64,000 nucleotides of DNA, from assembly GCA_035578155.1 (NCBI GenBank), contig JAPWDM010000013.1, positions 11,061,527 to 11,125,526 on the forward strand, read 5' to 3'. Of this stretch, positions 48,814-61,934 are shown piece after piece; within the stretch, counting starts at the first letter, position 1; the number at the start of each line of letters is the position of its first letter. A model generated the notes under the pieces. It was not told the origin of the DNA. It searched no databases and was given only the letters and a program-made list of their open reading frames with translations. Position numbers and translations under genes: made by a program. The stretch is from Brachynemurus nebulosus. Its lineage: Eukaryota > Arthropoda > Insecta > Neuroptera > Myrmeleontidae.

Positions 48814-50492
48814 CTGCAAAAAGATTAAAAACAAAGCTTCAGTGTTTATTATTTATAATAGCTTTGTAGTTTATCGAGCAGTATCTAACTACGTAAGAAA
48901 TTAGTAAATTATCTAAACGAGGAGTTCCCAAAGTGTGGCTTACGGGCCAAATGTCAGTTCATCTGTAATCTCAAACTCGTAAAAGTATATAGTAAAAACA
49001 TTTTCCCGTTGAAAAATATCTAATTTTATCTATTATATAAAAGGGAATACCACTCACTCACTCACCTATCAAGAAATCTCCAGAACTATAACACATAAAA
49101 ACGTAAAATTTGGTACGTAGGTCACTGTTGGGTCGTAGGCGCTCTCTACGAATGGGTTTTACAAAATTTTTAGTCTAACCGTAGGAATTTACGGAAAACC
49201 GCAAAATGTCAATTTTTTATTACTGTATACAGACATCTACGGATAAATTTATAAAAAAAAAATCATGGAAATTAATTAGTTACTAAGCATTGGCAGAAAA
49301 ATAATTTTGGAATTTTGAAATCTAATTTAAAATTTTATATTTCAGTGGTGACGAAACTTAAATAAACAAATTCCTTCTTCCTTTGTGTCCAAATATTTTG
49401 GTATTTGTAATTTGACGTGCCGATGCAAAATTCTCGAAGGGTCGGGCTTAAACACTACGCCAGTACATCCAATTTGTTAAGTTCTCGCTTGCAAAGAAAA
49501 GGGAATAATGTTACAAAAAAAACTAATTTAAGTGCCAACTATACTTAAATGATTTAAACTTTGCTTTTTAATGTATTTTCTAAACAAAAATCATCATTAA
49601 CAATATTTGGATATTAAATTAATAAGTTTTTATTCCGATCATTAATTTAAATTGACCTCACACCTCACGAGTGAAAAATTACGACCATTCCAGCACCTAC
49701 TTATTGAAACAATTAATGAATAATTTAGAAAGATAGCTTAATGATGGGGACAACATATTGTAAGTATTCCTAATGCATAACATATGTACAAATATACAAT
49801 ATATAATATATTATACAGTACAGACCCTTTCTTAAGTTGTGTATCAATTGGGGTGAATTAGGGTATATATAGTCATCGTACACAATTTCTTGTGTGTGGG
49901 GGGGTTCCACAGTGAATTCGAATAAGGTCAATTTATTTCCTAAGGGTAATAATTTCATTTTCTCAAAACGTTTTTATTATATTTAATATTCTACTTTTCA
50001 TATATGTGGTGTGAACTATGTCAGATGTTTGAAAATTTTTCAAAAATTGATGAATTTTTTTGTCATATTTGCCGAAATATTATGGTGAGTTCCATATCGA
50101 ATCGAGGAGACAATTGAACAATTCAACAACAACAAAAGAATGACCGCAATTTGACTCCAAAACAAAAAGTATGCTCAGTTTGAAACCTTGTGAGGGTAAC
50201 TTTCAATGAAATTCCTGAGGTCGACGAAATGTCTAGCAGATAGCAGGGTTTACTTTAAAGCAAGATTTACCAAATTTTTAATCAAAAACAACTTGGGTAA
50301 CGTAAAAACTGACTTAACACCAATTTTGATGACAAAATGGTCTGAATGTTTGAATTATTTCCCAATAATAAGTAAAGTTATATTAATATTTCTATTGTTT
50401 TCATTTGAAAATGATAGACATCTTTACAAAACATTCTTAATTCTACCGCACATATTAAAACAATGAAGTCAAAATATATTTAAGTCAGAGAG

Positions 50493-50805
50493 TTAATAAA
50501 TTAAGGTAAAAAAATAATTTAAAAAAAAAAAACTTTTATTTAAAAATGGGCTAAAAAGTATAAAATAAATTTTAAGTAAAATTTGAAGCAATATGTGACA
50601 TAATTTATAACAGCTTGAGGCATTATTATTATTTGGATTAAGTGTAGCTGCTTTACTTTACTCTTCAGTAGTAGCCAAACTTAATTAAACGCCTCAAGCT
50701 TTTATAAATTATGTTGCATATTGCTTCAATCTTCACTCAAAAGTTATTTTATACTTTTTAGCTCATTTTTAAATAAAAACTTTTTTTTACTTTAATTTAT
50801 TTTAA
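50493..50805. repeat. Inverted-repeat MITE in hamlet intron
   Basis: Arms of about 120 bases: the left includes 'gcaatatgtgacataattta' and 'agcttgaggc', the right 'gcctcaagcttttataaatt' and 'atattgcttcaat'. They enclose a ~70-base loop. Confidence 0.65.
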
Positions 50806-50884
50806 AATTAAAAACGTAATTTTCGTACCTATATTTTAATCGGTTAATTTACTTTAATCAAACATAACTATGGAAACTAAAAAT

Positions 50885-51134
50885 TCCAATATAAAATCAA
50901 TGGATAATATTTGACAGTTCAAAATATCAAAAAGTTGCATAAGACTAAAAATCAACAATTCTAGTTTTAAAAGAATTTAGGACAAAACTAATTATACAAT
51001 ATTGCATTGTCATCCAAATTATACACATATTCAAAATTTAAAACATCTAGGTCAATTAGAACTTGTCTAAATTTTGATTGCAAGATTTGATCTAAACAAA
51101 CAAACTACTATTCAAGTTAAATAAAAGCTTTTAA
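50885..51134. repeat. Dispersed repeat, copy 2
   Basis: Same family and orientation as 1-262, sharing 'aaaatcaatggataatattt' and 'actaattatacaa(c/t)attgcattgtcatc'. It lies inside the hamlet intron and so does not belong to the receptor duplication. Confidence 0.6.
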
Positions 51135-52639
51135 TAATAAAAACAATATTGCACTAAACTTTTTAAAAAATTCTACTTTATTATAGTGTGACTTATCTAC
51201 ACTTTCTAACACACAAAAATTCTCCAATGTGCAATAAAATTGGAAATTGTTGGTATTTATGTGTAAAGTATATACATATGTACCGTCAATTTACCAAGAA
51301 CTAAGTATATGATGGAGGTGTAACTTATAACAATAATAATGAAGAGCGTGATATCTATCTTCGTGTGGTTGCATGTCAAGGGGTCATTGTGAAACTTGGA
51401 AGGGACAAAAATCAAATCAAACAATCGTATACCCCTCCCCCTAACCGTGCCCGGACACACTTCAATTGAAATCATCATCAGAAATGTCTTAACATTTCCG
51501 ATAAGTATACGATGGGTAAAATTAATAATTAGTTACGAACGTGGGCAAAAAAGTAAGATGTATTTAGTAGAACGTAGAACTCATTTTCAATAAATTCGCA
51601 CAATTTTTAGCACAATTTCAGTGTAATCTGCAGGAAAACCTTTAAAATTTTGTTATTAAAATCACGAATTTTCGATAGGGGATGTATTTTAGCTGCATCT
51701 TCAAATACCGTTTACCTCTGTTTCTGGGAAGAAGTGAGCTCCTATATTAATTTTTGGTAACTCGGACCAAAAGTGTACTTTTTAATTATTTGAAGATAGA
51801 GATTATCAAAAGATTAAATTCTATTCTACAATTATGTAATTTAAGGAAGGCTAAAATTTTCTGATATTTTTCTTAGTTTTCGAAATATTTCGAGTAAAAT
51901 TTCTCAAAGGTTTTTTGGGAAAATAACGCACAGTTGTTAACAGTATTAAAAAATATTTCTTCCAAGAGTGTTGATATTTTTTAACTTTAATAGATCATCC
52001 CCAAAAACTCTTCAGAAATCCTTCCAATACCTCCAATCTCTGAAAATTTAGGACTAAGCTTTTAATTTTTTATTTCTATCAATAAAGAGACAATTTTTAT
52101 ACTTAAAAAAAAAAAAAAAGAAAAGAAAAAAGTTTTAGTATTGTAAGTGTGTGACTTAATCTTTCTACTTTCTGCGTTCCAGCGCTTCCACCAAATTATT
52201 AGGACCGAATTTATGTTCGAGTCCCGGAAACCACGAAAATTTCCTTTATTTATATAGGAATAGGAAGCGTTTCATGGTGTTTTTACCAAATAATATCTCA
52301 AAAAAGGATCTCAAATGTAGGATAATCCTAAAATTTGCTACACTCTGATGACCCAAAGGGATGCCTATTTTTTCGTACTCATCTTATTTACGGTTAGCAA
52401 ATCCCGTCAATGACACTGTTTTTAAAATCTTTAACAACAGAATTAGGTTTAAAATATTCTGAGGAACTCTTTAAAAGTTGATATCATGTGATAAGGACTT
52501 ACTAATTGGAAATAAAATTTGAAAAACAACCACTTCTTTGGGTCATAAGATTCCAACAAGTTTCAGCTTCATCCACCAAGCCACCGGCGAACACCCCATA
52601 CCTTTTTACCTCTTTATTAATATGTTTAAGAACCCTAGA

Positions 52640-53290
52640 AATATCATTCCCGAGAGTGAGGTGTGCTGTGGATGACTGGGCTAAAAGACAACACACTTAT
52701 CTCTGGAAAGTGTGTACAACGGCCAGATAGGCCCAAGAGCTTATAGTACTGCCCCGTTTAACCAGGGTACAGCTGAGCCGGTTAACAGGTATACTCACGG
52801 GGAATAACGTCCTGAGGAAGCATCTGTATATCATGGGATTAGTGGAAAATCCTTTCTGCCGAAGGTGCGACCTGGAGAATGAATCTTCGTCCCATCTTTT
52901 AGGCTCTTGTGAAGCATTGTCGTCCCTGAGATGCAACTATCCGGGATCTCCAATACTGAGTTCCGAGGACATCAGGATTGCAGACTTTAGTGCAATCCTG
53001 AGTTTCTATGAGGAACTATGGGGATTAGCTAGTCCCTCTTGGATGCTGTGGGGTACAATAGGCCCGTATTTGGTGGCTTACGCGCAACGGGAGCTTTAAA
53101 TCCCGACGCTTTAAGAATTACTAACGGGGACGCAAAATTTTGTTGGGCCCACGGTTACAAAAACTGTAAATTCAGCCCTGTGTATAACAATTTTATAACA
53201 TCTCTTTTCTTGAGCTACTCTTGAGCTATTTTATTATTCAAATGATGGGTACCGTGGTCGTGTCGTTGGGTTCTTTTAATAAAACGATTT
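52640..53290 (+). pseudogene. Non-LTR retrotransposon (LINE) 3' fragment
   Basis: The frame reads CAVDDWAKRQHTYLWKVCTT, a stop, AQELIVLPRL, then LTGILTGNNVLRKHLYIMGL and CRRCDLENESSSHLLGSC. The Cys-Cys-His-Cys knuckle and 'LxGxLTGxxxLxxHLyxMGL' are typical of the C-terminal end of arthropod LINE reverse-transcriptase polyproteins. It runs on to ...WMLWGTIGPYLVAYAQREL and a stop at 53097-53099. The catalytic part is absent and one in-frame stop is present, so it is a 5'-truncated dead copy. It is antisense to hamlet. Confidence 0.75.
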
Positions 53291-53755
53291 TTTTAAATAT
53301 ACATATTTCCATTTTTTTTTATTACTGCGTCCATTATATTTAATGATTTCACACACTGATAAAACGTATAATTCAAACTATTACTAACACCAAGTTTCTA
53401 GCTAACATTAGCTACCCGGGAAATATAAGCTCTATTATAATCGAAAAACTAATTTATTTTAATGCTATCATTACGATGAAAACTTGTGGATAGATTTGAA
53501 TTATAGGATACTTTAATATACTACTCTAGAAAAATAACATTAGTACAGGTCGGATCAACTAAAAATGGTTTGACGTCATGAAGAAAATTGTACGATTTTA
53601 AGTTACTATTGATACACTAATATGAGACAGAAAACTAGGTTTGTCTAATTTTATTTCAATTGTTGCATTTGTTTCAATGACGCCTGACCATTTTTAGTTG
53701 ATTTGAACTATATAAATATAGCGTGTTTAATGTATAGTACGACTTCATTACTCAC

Positions 53756-53861
53756 TTATCTATGTCATTAAATACTCGTTCACAAACTGGACATCTTGTA
53801 TCGGCATCCTCGTCTTCGGCATCTTCTCTTTCGTCTTCAACAGTGCCCGAATGTTGTGATC
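53756..53861 (-). CDS. hamlet, most 5' exon recognised
   Basis: 106 nt: two bases completing a codon, 34 codons and two bases carried over (phases 1 and 2). Acceptor AG at 53863-53862 after a T-rich tract, donor GTGAG from 53755. Reads SQHSGTVEDEREDAEDEDAD, an acidic linker, then TRCPVCERVFNDID, the first half of a C2H2 finger finished by KLDEHLIAAH in the next exon. This linker/finger arrangement follows the PR domain in PRDM16/MECOM. The PR domain and start codon are not found in the window. Confidence 0.88.
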
Positions 53862-54869
53862 CTGTAATCCAAAAAAATAAAACATTTTAAATAAAAAAAT
53901 CAAAAAGTATACCTAAATATTGATTACTCATTTTTATGACAAAAATATACTTAAAACAGATAGGCTTTTAATAAAAATAATGATGTTAGAAGGAATAATT
54001 AAGATGTACACAGAATGATTCAGAATTAACTTTCGATGTTATCAATGAAAACCTTGTAACGAAGATGGGTCAAAATGGGCCATTTTTCGTCCATCGACTC
54101 ATTCCTCTGATATTAATTTTTTTTTTAAATGTTTGTATCTTGATAAATTATTCAAGTTTATTTATTGATGCGCTCGAGAATAAAAGGAATATCGTAGTTC
54201 ATGTGGCGCCTCATACATATCACCGAAAGTTCTAGAAAATTATGTTAAAAAGTAAAAACTGTAAAAAGTCGACAAATATGCTCTATTTGAGAGGTTTATA
54301 TCAGTGATTATCAAAGTGCGGGTTGCGAATTCTATTTGAGGCATCGCAAAAACCATTGATTACAGATTACATACCCATTTTCTACACATTTCCTACTCAT
54401 TTCTACATATTTCAGGGGGCTTTTGAAATCTCTAAGGACAAAGGGAAGTGGCGGACCAAAAAGCTTGAGAACCATTGGTTTATATAACTTGTAATAATTT
54501 TAAGATATATACTATGTATATTGTATATATTGAAATAAGGACTTGAACTTCAACCAAATACAGAATAATTCTGGAATAAAAGCCACCTCCTTTGGTAGCG
54601 ACGATTGTTCACCAACCAAAACACCTCTGATTTAATTTCCAGGTATAAATTAAGACCTTTTAGATCCGTAAGATTTCCAAAATTGAATTTTTTTTTTATT
54701 AAATTTTTGGAGTATTCTAAGAAATCTGAGAATATTCTAAGAAACTTGCTTGATTTGTTCAAAGGCGCTCAAGTGAATTTTGATAATTTTCGTGTCTCTC
54801 AGAACGTGTAGATATGTTAAAATTGAGCCTTTCGAAAGTAAACAAGTTCATTTAGTTTCCCTACTGTCA

Positions 54870-56705
54870 AAACGATTTCTTTGTTCAAAGATTAAAAATT
54901 TCTTTGATTCAAAGAAATATTTTTTTGAATAGTTACGGAAAAAAAATTTAAGAAAATATTTGTTTTGAAACAAATAAAAACATTATTTTGTTTCAAACAA
55001 AAATTTTTTTTAATTCAAAGAAAAACAAAAGAATTATTTATTCTTTACAAACAAAGCAATCATTTGAGAAAGTGCATCCGTGTAAATGCATCTTCATAAA
55101 AACATTATTTTGTTTCGAACAAAAATTTTTTTTAATTCAAAGAAAAACAAAAATTATTTATTCTTTACAAACAAAGCAATCATTTGAGAAAGTGCATTCG
55201 TGTAAATGCATCTTCAACTTTCAATAAACTTTAAATTCACCTTTATATTATCTACTTCTCTATCAATAGGTACATGATAAACATATAATTAAATGGTAAA
55301 ATATTTATATGATACACTTTGATAGCTATTTACTGATAACACTAAACAGTAAACATTGTTGCTTATGATATGTGGCGTGATCATTCTATGGCACCGGGTA
55401 GGTAAGTGTTCGAATCCCGTCGGGAACAACGGTACGGTAGCATCAAACTGAAGGCCCACATACACATATGTATATTAAATTTTATACGATTGTCCGTACA
55501 CTGCGTGTTGTACAGTTCAAATTATTATCAATTATTCATAATGTGACTTCATTTTGTACACAATATAATAATACAGTTCGTTGCCGAAAATTAGAAGCCA
55601 CTTTTCTTTGATTTTCTTCAGTACATATGTCGTTCAAATTGTTATTGTTATTTATATGGTTCCCATTACTTTTGATGACGTACTGTAAATTCGTATAGTA
55701 TGTAATTGTGGGTATATCCTATGTATTATCAATAATAGCTTCAGTGTAGTATAATAATAATAATATTAATATCTGTGTTAGAATTTTTTATAGTGGATTT
55801 TTTTTTTAGTTAAAAATGTACAATTATCATCATAAGTGGTATTGAATATAATTGTTTGTATTGATTTGAAGATATTATTTGTATTTCTTGTACAGAGGAT
55901 GGTTTAAAAGTCTCATAATATTGTATTAAACAAGCAATATATTGCAATGATTCTATGATTTTTATTCGCACTGTAAAAAGTAGGTTAGAACATGCGTAAT
56001 TTTAACATGCACAGAAACCATTATTATTTTCGTTTTTTTGTATTGGTACAGAAAATTTATTAGAAATTTTACAACTATTACTAAATACAAAATTAAAAAT
56101 TACAAATAAAGAATACAATAGTAAAGAATTTTTTATTTTATTTTATTTTTTTTAGGTCTCCTGACGTCACAAAAAGTTAAAGGAATATTTCTTTAATTTG
56201 TAAAATTATTTTACTGTTTAAAAAAAAAAAAAAAACATTGTTTTGGTTCAAAGAAATATTTCTGAATTCAAAAAATTATTTTGATGATACAAAGAAATAT
56301 TTCTATAAGTTTTTTTCTGTAGTCAAAGAAATATTCCTTTAACTCTTTCTTTAAGAAATATTTCTATAACGTTTTTTCTGTAGTCAAAGAAATATTCCTT
56401 TAACTCTTTTCCTGTAGTCAAAGAAATATTTTTTTGTTTCAAAAAAAAAAAAACTTTTTTTACTCCTGAATCAAAAAAATTTTTTGTTTCAATAAAAAAA
56501 TTTTTTTTATTCAAAGAAATATTTCTTTAGCTTTTTTTTTTCTGTAGTCAAAGAAATATTCCTTTAACTTTTTTTCTATAGTCAAAGAAATATTTCTTTA
56601 AATCAAAAAATATTTTATTGTTTTAAAAAAAATATTTTTCTGACTAAAAAAAAAAAAAAAAATGGAAGAAGTTTTTAATCTTTGAAAAAAGAAGTCATTT
56701 TTAGA
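54870..56705. repeat. Large palindromic element full of AAAGAAATATTTCTTT units
   Basis: Ends resemble each other inverted ('ttcaaagattaaaaatttct' left, 'gaagtttttaatctttgaa' right). The left part has a ~118-bp direct duplication (54983-55107 and 55108-55219). The right part repeats 'gtagtcaaagaaatattcct' several times (56320-56600). The middle holds unrelated AT-rich DNA and a tRNA-like patch near 55410. No gene. Confidence 0.5.
55405..55440 (+). repeat. tRNA-like B-box patch
   Basis: 'gtgttcgaatcccgtcggga' contains a perfect B box (GTTCGAATCCC), but no convincing A box or cloverleaf surrounds it. Possibly a SINE fragment. Confidence 0.25.
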
Positions 56706-57968
56706 GTCTACGTAAGATTTATCTTAACATTATAGCAGCAAGTTATATAAAAGATATGATAATTTATTTTGCTATAAAGGCATATAATAATAAAATGAGA
56801 ATCGGGTTTTCCTATAATTTTGACCAATACGTTTTTTAGAAAATTTTCCTTAAGGGTATCGTGCAAGGCATTGGAGAAAAGCTTATTGAAGCCCGAATTT
56901 GATTTGATTAGAAAACCTCGGCTCTTATCACTAAAAACATGTTATATTTATCGGTCGAAATGATCCGAATTTTCGGAATAGTTTACAAATTACTGACGGT
57001 ACAAAAAAGTGTGACAGACAGACAGACATGACAAAATAATTAAAAAAAAAACTCTTAAAAAATATTTTAAACTTAAAATTTCAAAAACTCGAAATTTGCA
57101 TCAATTACCTTAAAAACGATTAAATTCACTTTCAAATTCCAAAAAAAATTCACAGACCACTCAAAGTTCACCACACAAATATATCGTTTTGAGATGACAC
57201 CACAACAAAAAAATGACCTCTTCATCAAAAAGTTCACTTCCGAACTTGCCGCGTGGAATCTTTCAGTGAATCATACTCACAAGAGTCGTGGAAAAACGTG
57301 TTACAGGTTCTCTCATACCTTTATTTTTTCATAAAGCACACACATGCAATACAGGTGAACCTCAATGATAAATATCACGGTCTTTGCTCAACCACGCCAC
57401 AGACATTTACATAATAAAGACAGCAATATATATCGTATATCAAATAGATATCTGCTTGTCTTTGTTTCATCCCCTCAATTGTTTGACAGAAGTCAAGTGT
57501 TTACTCATTTGTATGTAAGGTGGTGATACCTGGTGGTTGATGAATTGTGATTGGTTAGTTTCGCGGGGGTTTTTACCACTTCCACAGCAGTTGATACTCG
57601 TGAATATGATTATACGGTGGTAGTATTTTTATTCTGATTACAATTAGCGTTTTATTGATATGTGTATACCTACTGTTATCAGTATTGTCTATGTTATTAA
57701 TTTATAGGTTTTTTATTATTTTTTATGATTGTTTTAATGTATTCGGGCCGATTAAAAATGGAAAATTTTTTTCAATAACTTTGATTTTATTAATATTCAT
57801 AGATTTGAGCGTTACTTTATGGTATTTCATATTTCTATATAATAAACAAATATTTTTGCGAAGTAAAATATACGTTTATTATTTGATTTTATGGGCTAAG
57901 ATAGTTTCTCGCCAATTTTTCTGTTATTCAATAAAAATTTTGAATACTAATGTACGCAAAAACACTGA

Positions 57969-60092
57969 TGGCCGATTGCACCAACATTTTTAATCGGCCG
58001 TTAAGACCTTAATCAATGATTAACTTTAACTGTAGTTAAATTCTCTGATTATATGTTGCTGATGACTAAATTGTCCGTTAAGTTATTGGATGGATATTGC
58101 GCAATTAAATATTTAATCAGCGTTTAGTCCATATTTTGATGCTACACTGTTAAAAAATTCTATGGTAATTTTACAAAAAATGCGTTGGAAGTAAATTGCC
58201 AATGCAGTTTTGTAATTTAGTAAACCAGGTGTTGTAATTTTACAGAATATTTTTTGCTAATTTTGTTTTGGAAAATTACAAAACAAAAGTACTAATCTTA
58301 CTAAACAGACAATAAAATTTTGTTTGTCAATTTCACATGACAAATGTTGTAATTTTACCAACAATGTAACTGAAAATTATTTGTAAAATCAAAGTGTTAA
58401 AATAATTCTTTTTATGTATAAGCATGTAATTACTTTGTAATACGTAATACTTACTCTTTATGTTGCCAGCTTACAACAGATTAATTCATATTAAATTAAA
58501 AACGCAGCGGAGAAAGATTGAAACGTGTAGGATTTGAACACGCAACCTTTTGTATGCAGCTTTTATCATTTTATTATTTAAACACACTTAACGACTGGGC
58601 TATTGATTTATACAATGTAGTGTTCTTAATTATTAATATATACTTTTAAAAAATTTAGAAATTATCACAAATTGTGTATTGACTAGGATGTGGTAGGGCA
58701 ATAATATTTATTACTTCATATTAACAACTTTTTTCTTTTTAAATCCAAAATTAATTAAGATTTTTAATTTCAATTTATTCCCAGTAGCAAATTTAACTCG
58801 AAATGGTTTGGCTGTCAGTTTTATGAGGTTGGCACCTCAAAAATTGGCAACTTAAAACCTTAAAAAAATTTTTAGCAAACCAAATTAAAGACAATATTTG
58901 CAAATTTGAAAACATTGTCATTTGAATTTAATGCACAATTTCGTAAAATTAAAACGCGCGTTGGATAAATAGAAATTCTCGATGAAATTATAATACACAA
59001 TATGTACTTTTACAATCGACATTTTGAAAATGCAAAAAAGGTTATATTAAATTGTCTATATTTTTGTTGCAGTTTCCACTGTAAGTTTGTTTTGTAATTT
59101 TACAAAAAGTTCTAGAAAACTAAATTACAGGCAATATTTGTAAATTTGAGAAGTTTCTTATGAAAATTCGATGAACAGTTCCGTACAATTACGATGCATA
59201 TAGGATTTGTACATAAAAATAGTAAAATTACAATACATTTTAGGAAAGTCTCTGACATGTGTTAGAAAATTAGTAGAATTATGTAATAATTTTAAATTGG
59301 TAAACAATGATTTGTAATTTTACTCAACTTTTGTTTTGTAAAGCAATTGTAATTTTACAAATTTTTTTAACAGTGTAGTTTCCATAGTATTTATATTTAT
59401 TAAAATTTATATTTAATTTTTTTCTACTATTAAAATATACTCTTGTACAATTTCAATTAAAATTTTCTTTTTCTGTAAAATTTTGGTATACCTCTTTTCA
59501 GATAAAATTGATCATGAGTTTTCGTTAAAAAATTAAATAATTCTTATATTCGAAACAAATCGATCTTGTATTCTTTTCTAAAAATAAACTGCAAATTTAA
59601 ATTTTACGTAAATGCAATAATAAAAGAGATAAAGCCAAGAAAACGGAAATTATTTAAATTCAAAGTTACGAAGCATGGTTAAATTTAACTGAAATAGACC
59701 ATATCTGTTTCATTTTTCCATTTTTAAATTGAAAAATATCTTCACAATCGTCAAATCACAGTTTCAAAATGTTTTATAATACGTAAACATAGATTATATA
59801 TTTTCTTATATAAATCAAGTAGGCGCTACCTATTTCAAAATATGCAGATTTAAATTTTTTAACCATGTGATATTATCACCTTACTAGCATTTGCTTCTCT
59901 TGTGTCTCATTTCATGTCCTATCAAAATAAATCAGACACCGTTGCTAGTCAAAATTGATCGTTAACGTACACTAGTTAACCATTTGTATATTTTAAATGG
60001 TCCAACAGACAAATCGGAGTTAGTTAATCTCTGATTTACTAATGGCCATTAAGTTCTGCGATTAAATTAATATTGGTGCAATCGCCCATGAA
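57969..60092. mobile_element. Terminal-inverted-repeat element, GCGATTGCACCAA ends
   Basis: Left GGCCGATTGCACCAACATT, right (reverse-complemented) GGGCGATTGCACCAATATT, 2.1 kb apart. The ends also share 'aatcagagattaa'-like inner inverted parts. No transposase is seen. It hosts a second element (58142-59386). Confidence 0.5.
58142..59386. mobile_element. Nested CACTGTTAAAAA-ended element
   Basis: Starts TA-CACTGTTAAAAAATTC and ends ...AATTTTTTTAACAGTG-TA, consistent with TA target duplication of the Tc1/mariner type. Its body is made of recurring 'gtaattttac' words on both strands. A tRNA-like antisense patch (58530-58610, 'ggatttgaacacgcaacc') lies inside. No coding frame. Confidence 0.5.
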
Positions 60093-60179
60093 TCTAATAA
60101 GTACACCTCAGTACTTGGAGTAATTTGGAAGGGAATTTTTCATTTTTAGATGAGGTAGTTAAGATAGAAGTCTTTTAGC

Positions 60180-60298
60180 GAATTTCCAGAATGGAAACTC
60201 GCTATTTCAGCCACTGTCATGACACGACTTGAACCTAGGACCATGGCAGAAATTTGTTTTGAGGTCCCTAGGAACCGAAAATAATATTCACTCAAATT

Positions 60299-60331
<33 letters not shown>

Positions 60332-60332
60332 G

Positions 60333-60427
<95 letters not shown>

Positions 60428-60560
60428 CCGCACGATAACTCTCGAACGAAATGTCCTAGGTTTACGAAATTTGGTGAGAACGTTGGCAGTCGAAAAATCT
60501 TGGATGAGTTCTTCAGCCAGACACGTCGGATGCCAGGAACATGGTTTTTGTTCTTGCAAA
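60180..60560. repeat. TA-anchored repeat family, member 3
   Basis: Both modules of the family flank a 125-bp TA tract (60299-60423): 'cgaatttccagaatggaaac ... gaggtccctaggaaccg' left and 'cgataactctcgaacgaaat ... tcttggatgagttcttcagc' right, as at 29640-29945. Confidence 0.65.
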
Positions 60561-61121
60561 AAATTAGTTTTTTGCCAAAATTTCCACTTATTCAAAAATT
60601 TTTGCGAAATTATCTTATTTAAACATCTTAAACATCTTATTTTTAAGAAATTTCGTGAGAACATGATTTATCAAATTTGGAATAACAAGGACTTTTTTTC
60701 ATACGTTATGGCAGTTTATCAACTTTTTGTCTGCAAAAAAGGTACCCACCCTGGTGTCGTGTCAACAAAAAAAAAAGTTTTATTTCTTATTGTTTATCGG
60801 AAAAATGATTTGAAAAGCCGGAAAACCAGTCGAAAAATATTTGCTTCAAGCGTTTGCAATTGTTTGTAAATTTTTTATTTCTGTTTTACGGAAAAAAGTT
60901 TTGTTATTTTGATAACAAAAATGAAAAGTTCACATCCAAATTACCTTAAAGTAGTTGGTCCGTAAAACGATTTTTCAAAGGATTTTAACGAAACTTCTCT
61001 AGATATTTATTTAATTCAATACCAATAATACGAGCCTATTTCGATTAAAATTGACTACCCCAATTTTGAGAAAAACGATTTCAAAGTTTTAGAAAACTAT
61101 TTTAGCGAATTTTCAGAATGG

Positions 61122-61400
<279 letters not shown>

Positions 61401-61607
61401 AAAATTTGCTATAATTTAAAAGTTTTTGCCACATTTTCTTACACCATTGCAAAGACGGAAAAAATCACATAAAAAAGGTTTTTGAACTATTATTCTAGGT
61501 TAGCTAGTTTTTGAGAAAAAAGAAAAAAAAGTCAATTTATTATTTTAAAGAGATATCTGTAAAAATGGAGCCAAGTACTTTTTGTGTTGATGCTTCAATA
61601 TTTATTT

Positions 61608-61928
61608 AAAATACCCCTGTCGCAGCATCCTGCATAACATAGCGAATTTCCATTTACAAAAGTACGTTTTTCTTGGAAACTAGTTGATATAGGCTAATTG
61701 TAAATAAAAAAAACCTTCTTTATGTGATTTTTCCGCCTCATTCCGCCAAATTTTTTTCACGAAAAATTTCTGTTCACGAAAAAAATTTAGCGGAATGAGG
61801 CGGAAAAATCACATAAAGAAGGTTTTTTTTATTTACAATTAGCCTATATCAACTAGTTTCCGAGAAAAACGTACTTTTGTAAATGGAAATTCGCTATGTT
61901 ATGCAGGATGCTGCGACAGGGGTATTTT
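61608..61928. repeat. Near-perfect long hairpin
   Basis: Arms 61608-61757 and 61779-61928 are reverse complements with only two mismatches that I can see, joined by a ~20-base loop. Outer sequence 'aaaatacccctgtcgcagca'. Matches the termini of the fold-back element at 30236-31135. Confidence 0.8.
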
Positions 61929-61934
61929 CAAATG

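Larger units (their letters stand above)
48814..53755. other. hamlet intron, 4.9 kb
   Basis: Holds a repeat starting 'aataccactcactcactcac' (near 49050), an inverted-repeat element (50493-50805), the second copy of the window-start repeat (50885-51134) and a LINE 3' fragment (52640-53290). No additional hamlet exon is recognised. Confidence 0.8.

Noticed and set aside
52502..52696. Minus-strand frame with KEVKRYGVFAGGLVDEAE that looks protein-like.
   Set aside because: It lies antisense next to the LINE fragment, has no recognisable domain, and has no splice partner within hamlet.
57250..57310. Short minus-strand ATG stretch followed by GTGAGT, considered as a hamlet first exon.
   Set aside because: It ends in phase 0 while the next hamlet exon needs phase 1, and the 12 residues have no family likeness.
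57655..57993. 112-residue hydrophobic plus-strand frame.
   Set aside because: Composition is that expected of AT-rich DNA; no family motif, and it runs into the end of a transposon-like element.
60229..60664. Frames rich in alternating Tyr-Ile (also at 1911-2205, 29745-29994, 30672-30923 and 61102-61452).
   Set aside because: Direct translation of (TA)n tracts and neighbouring repeats.
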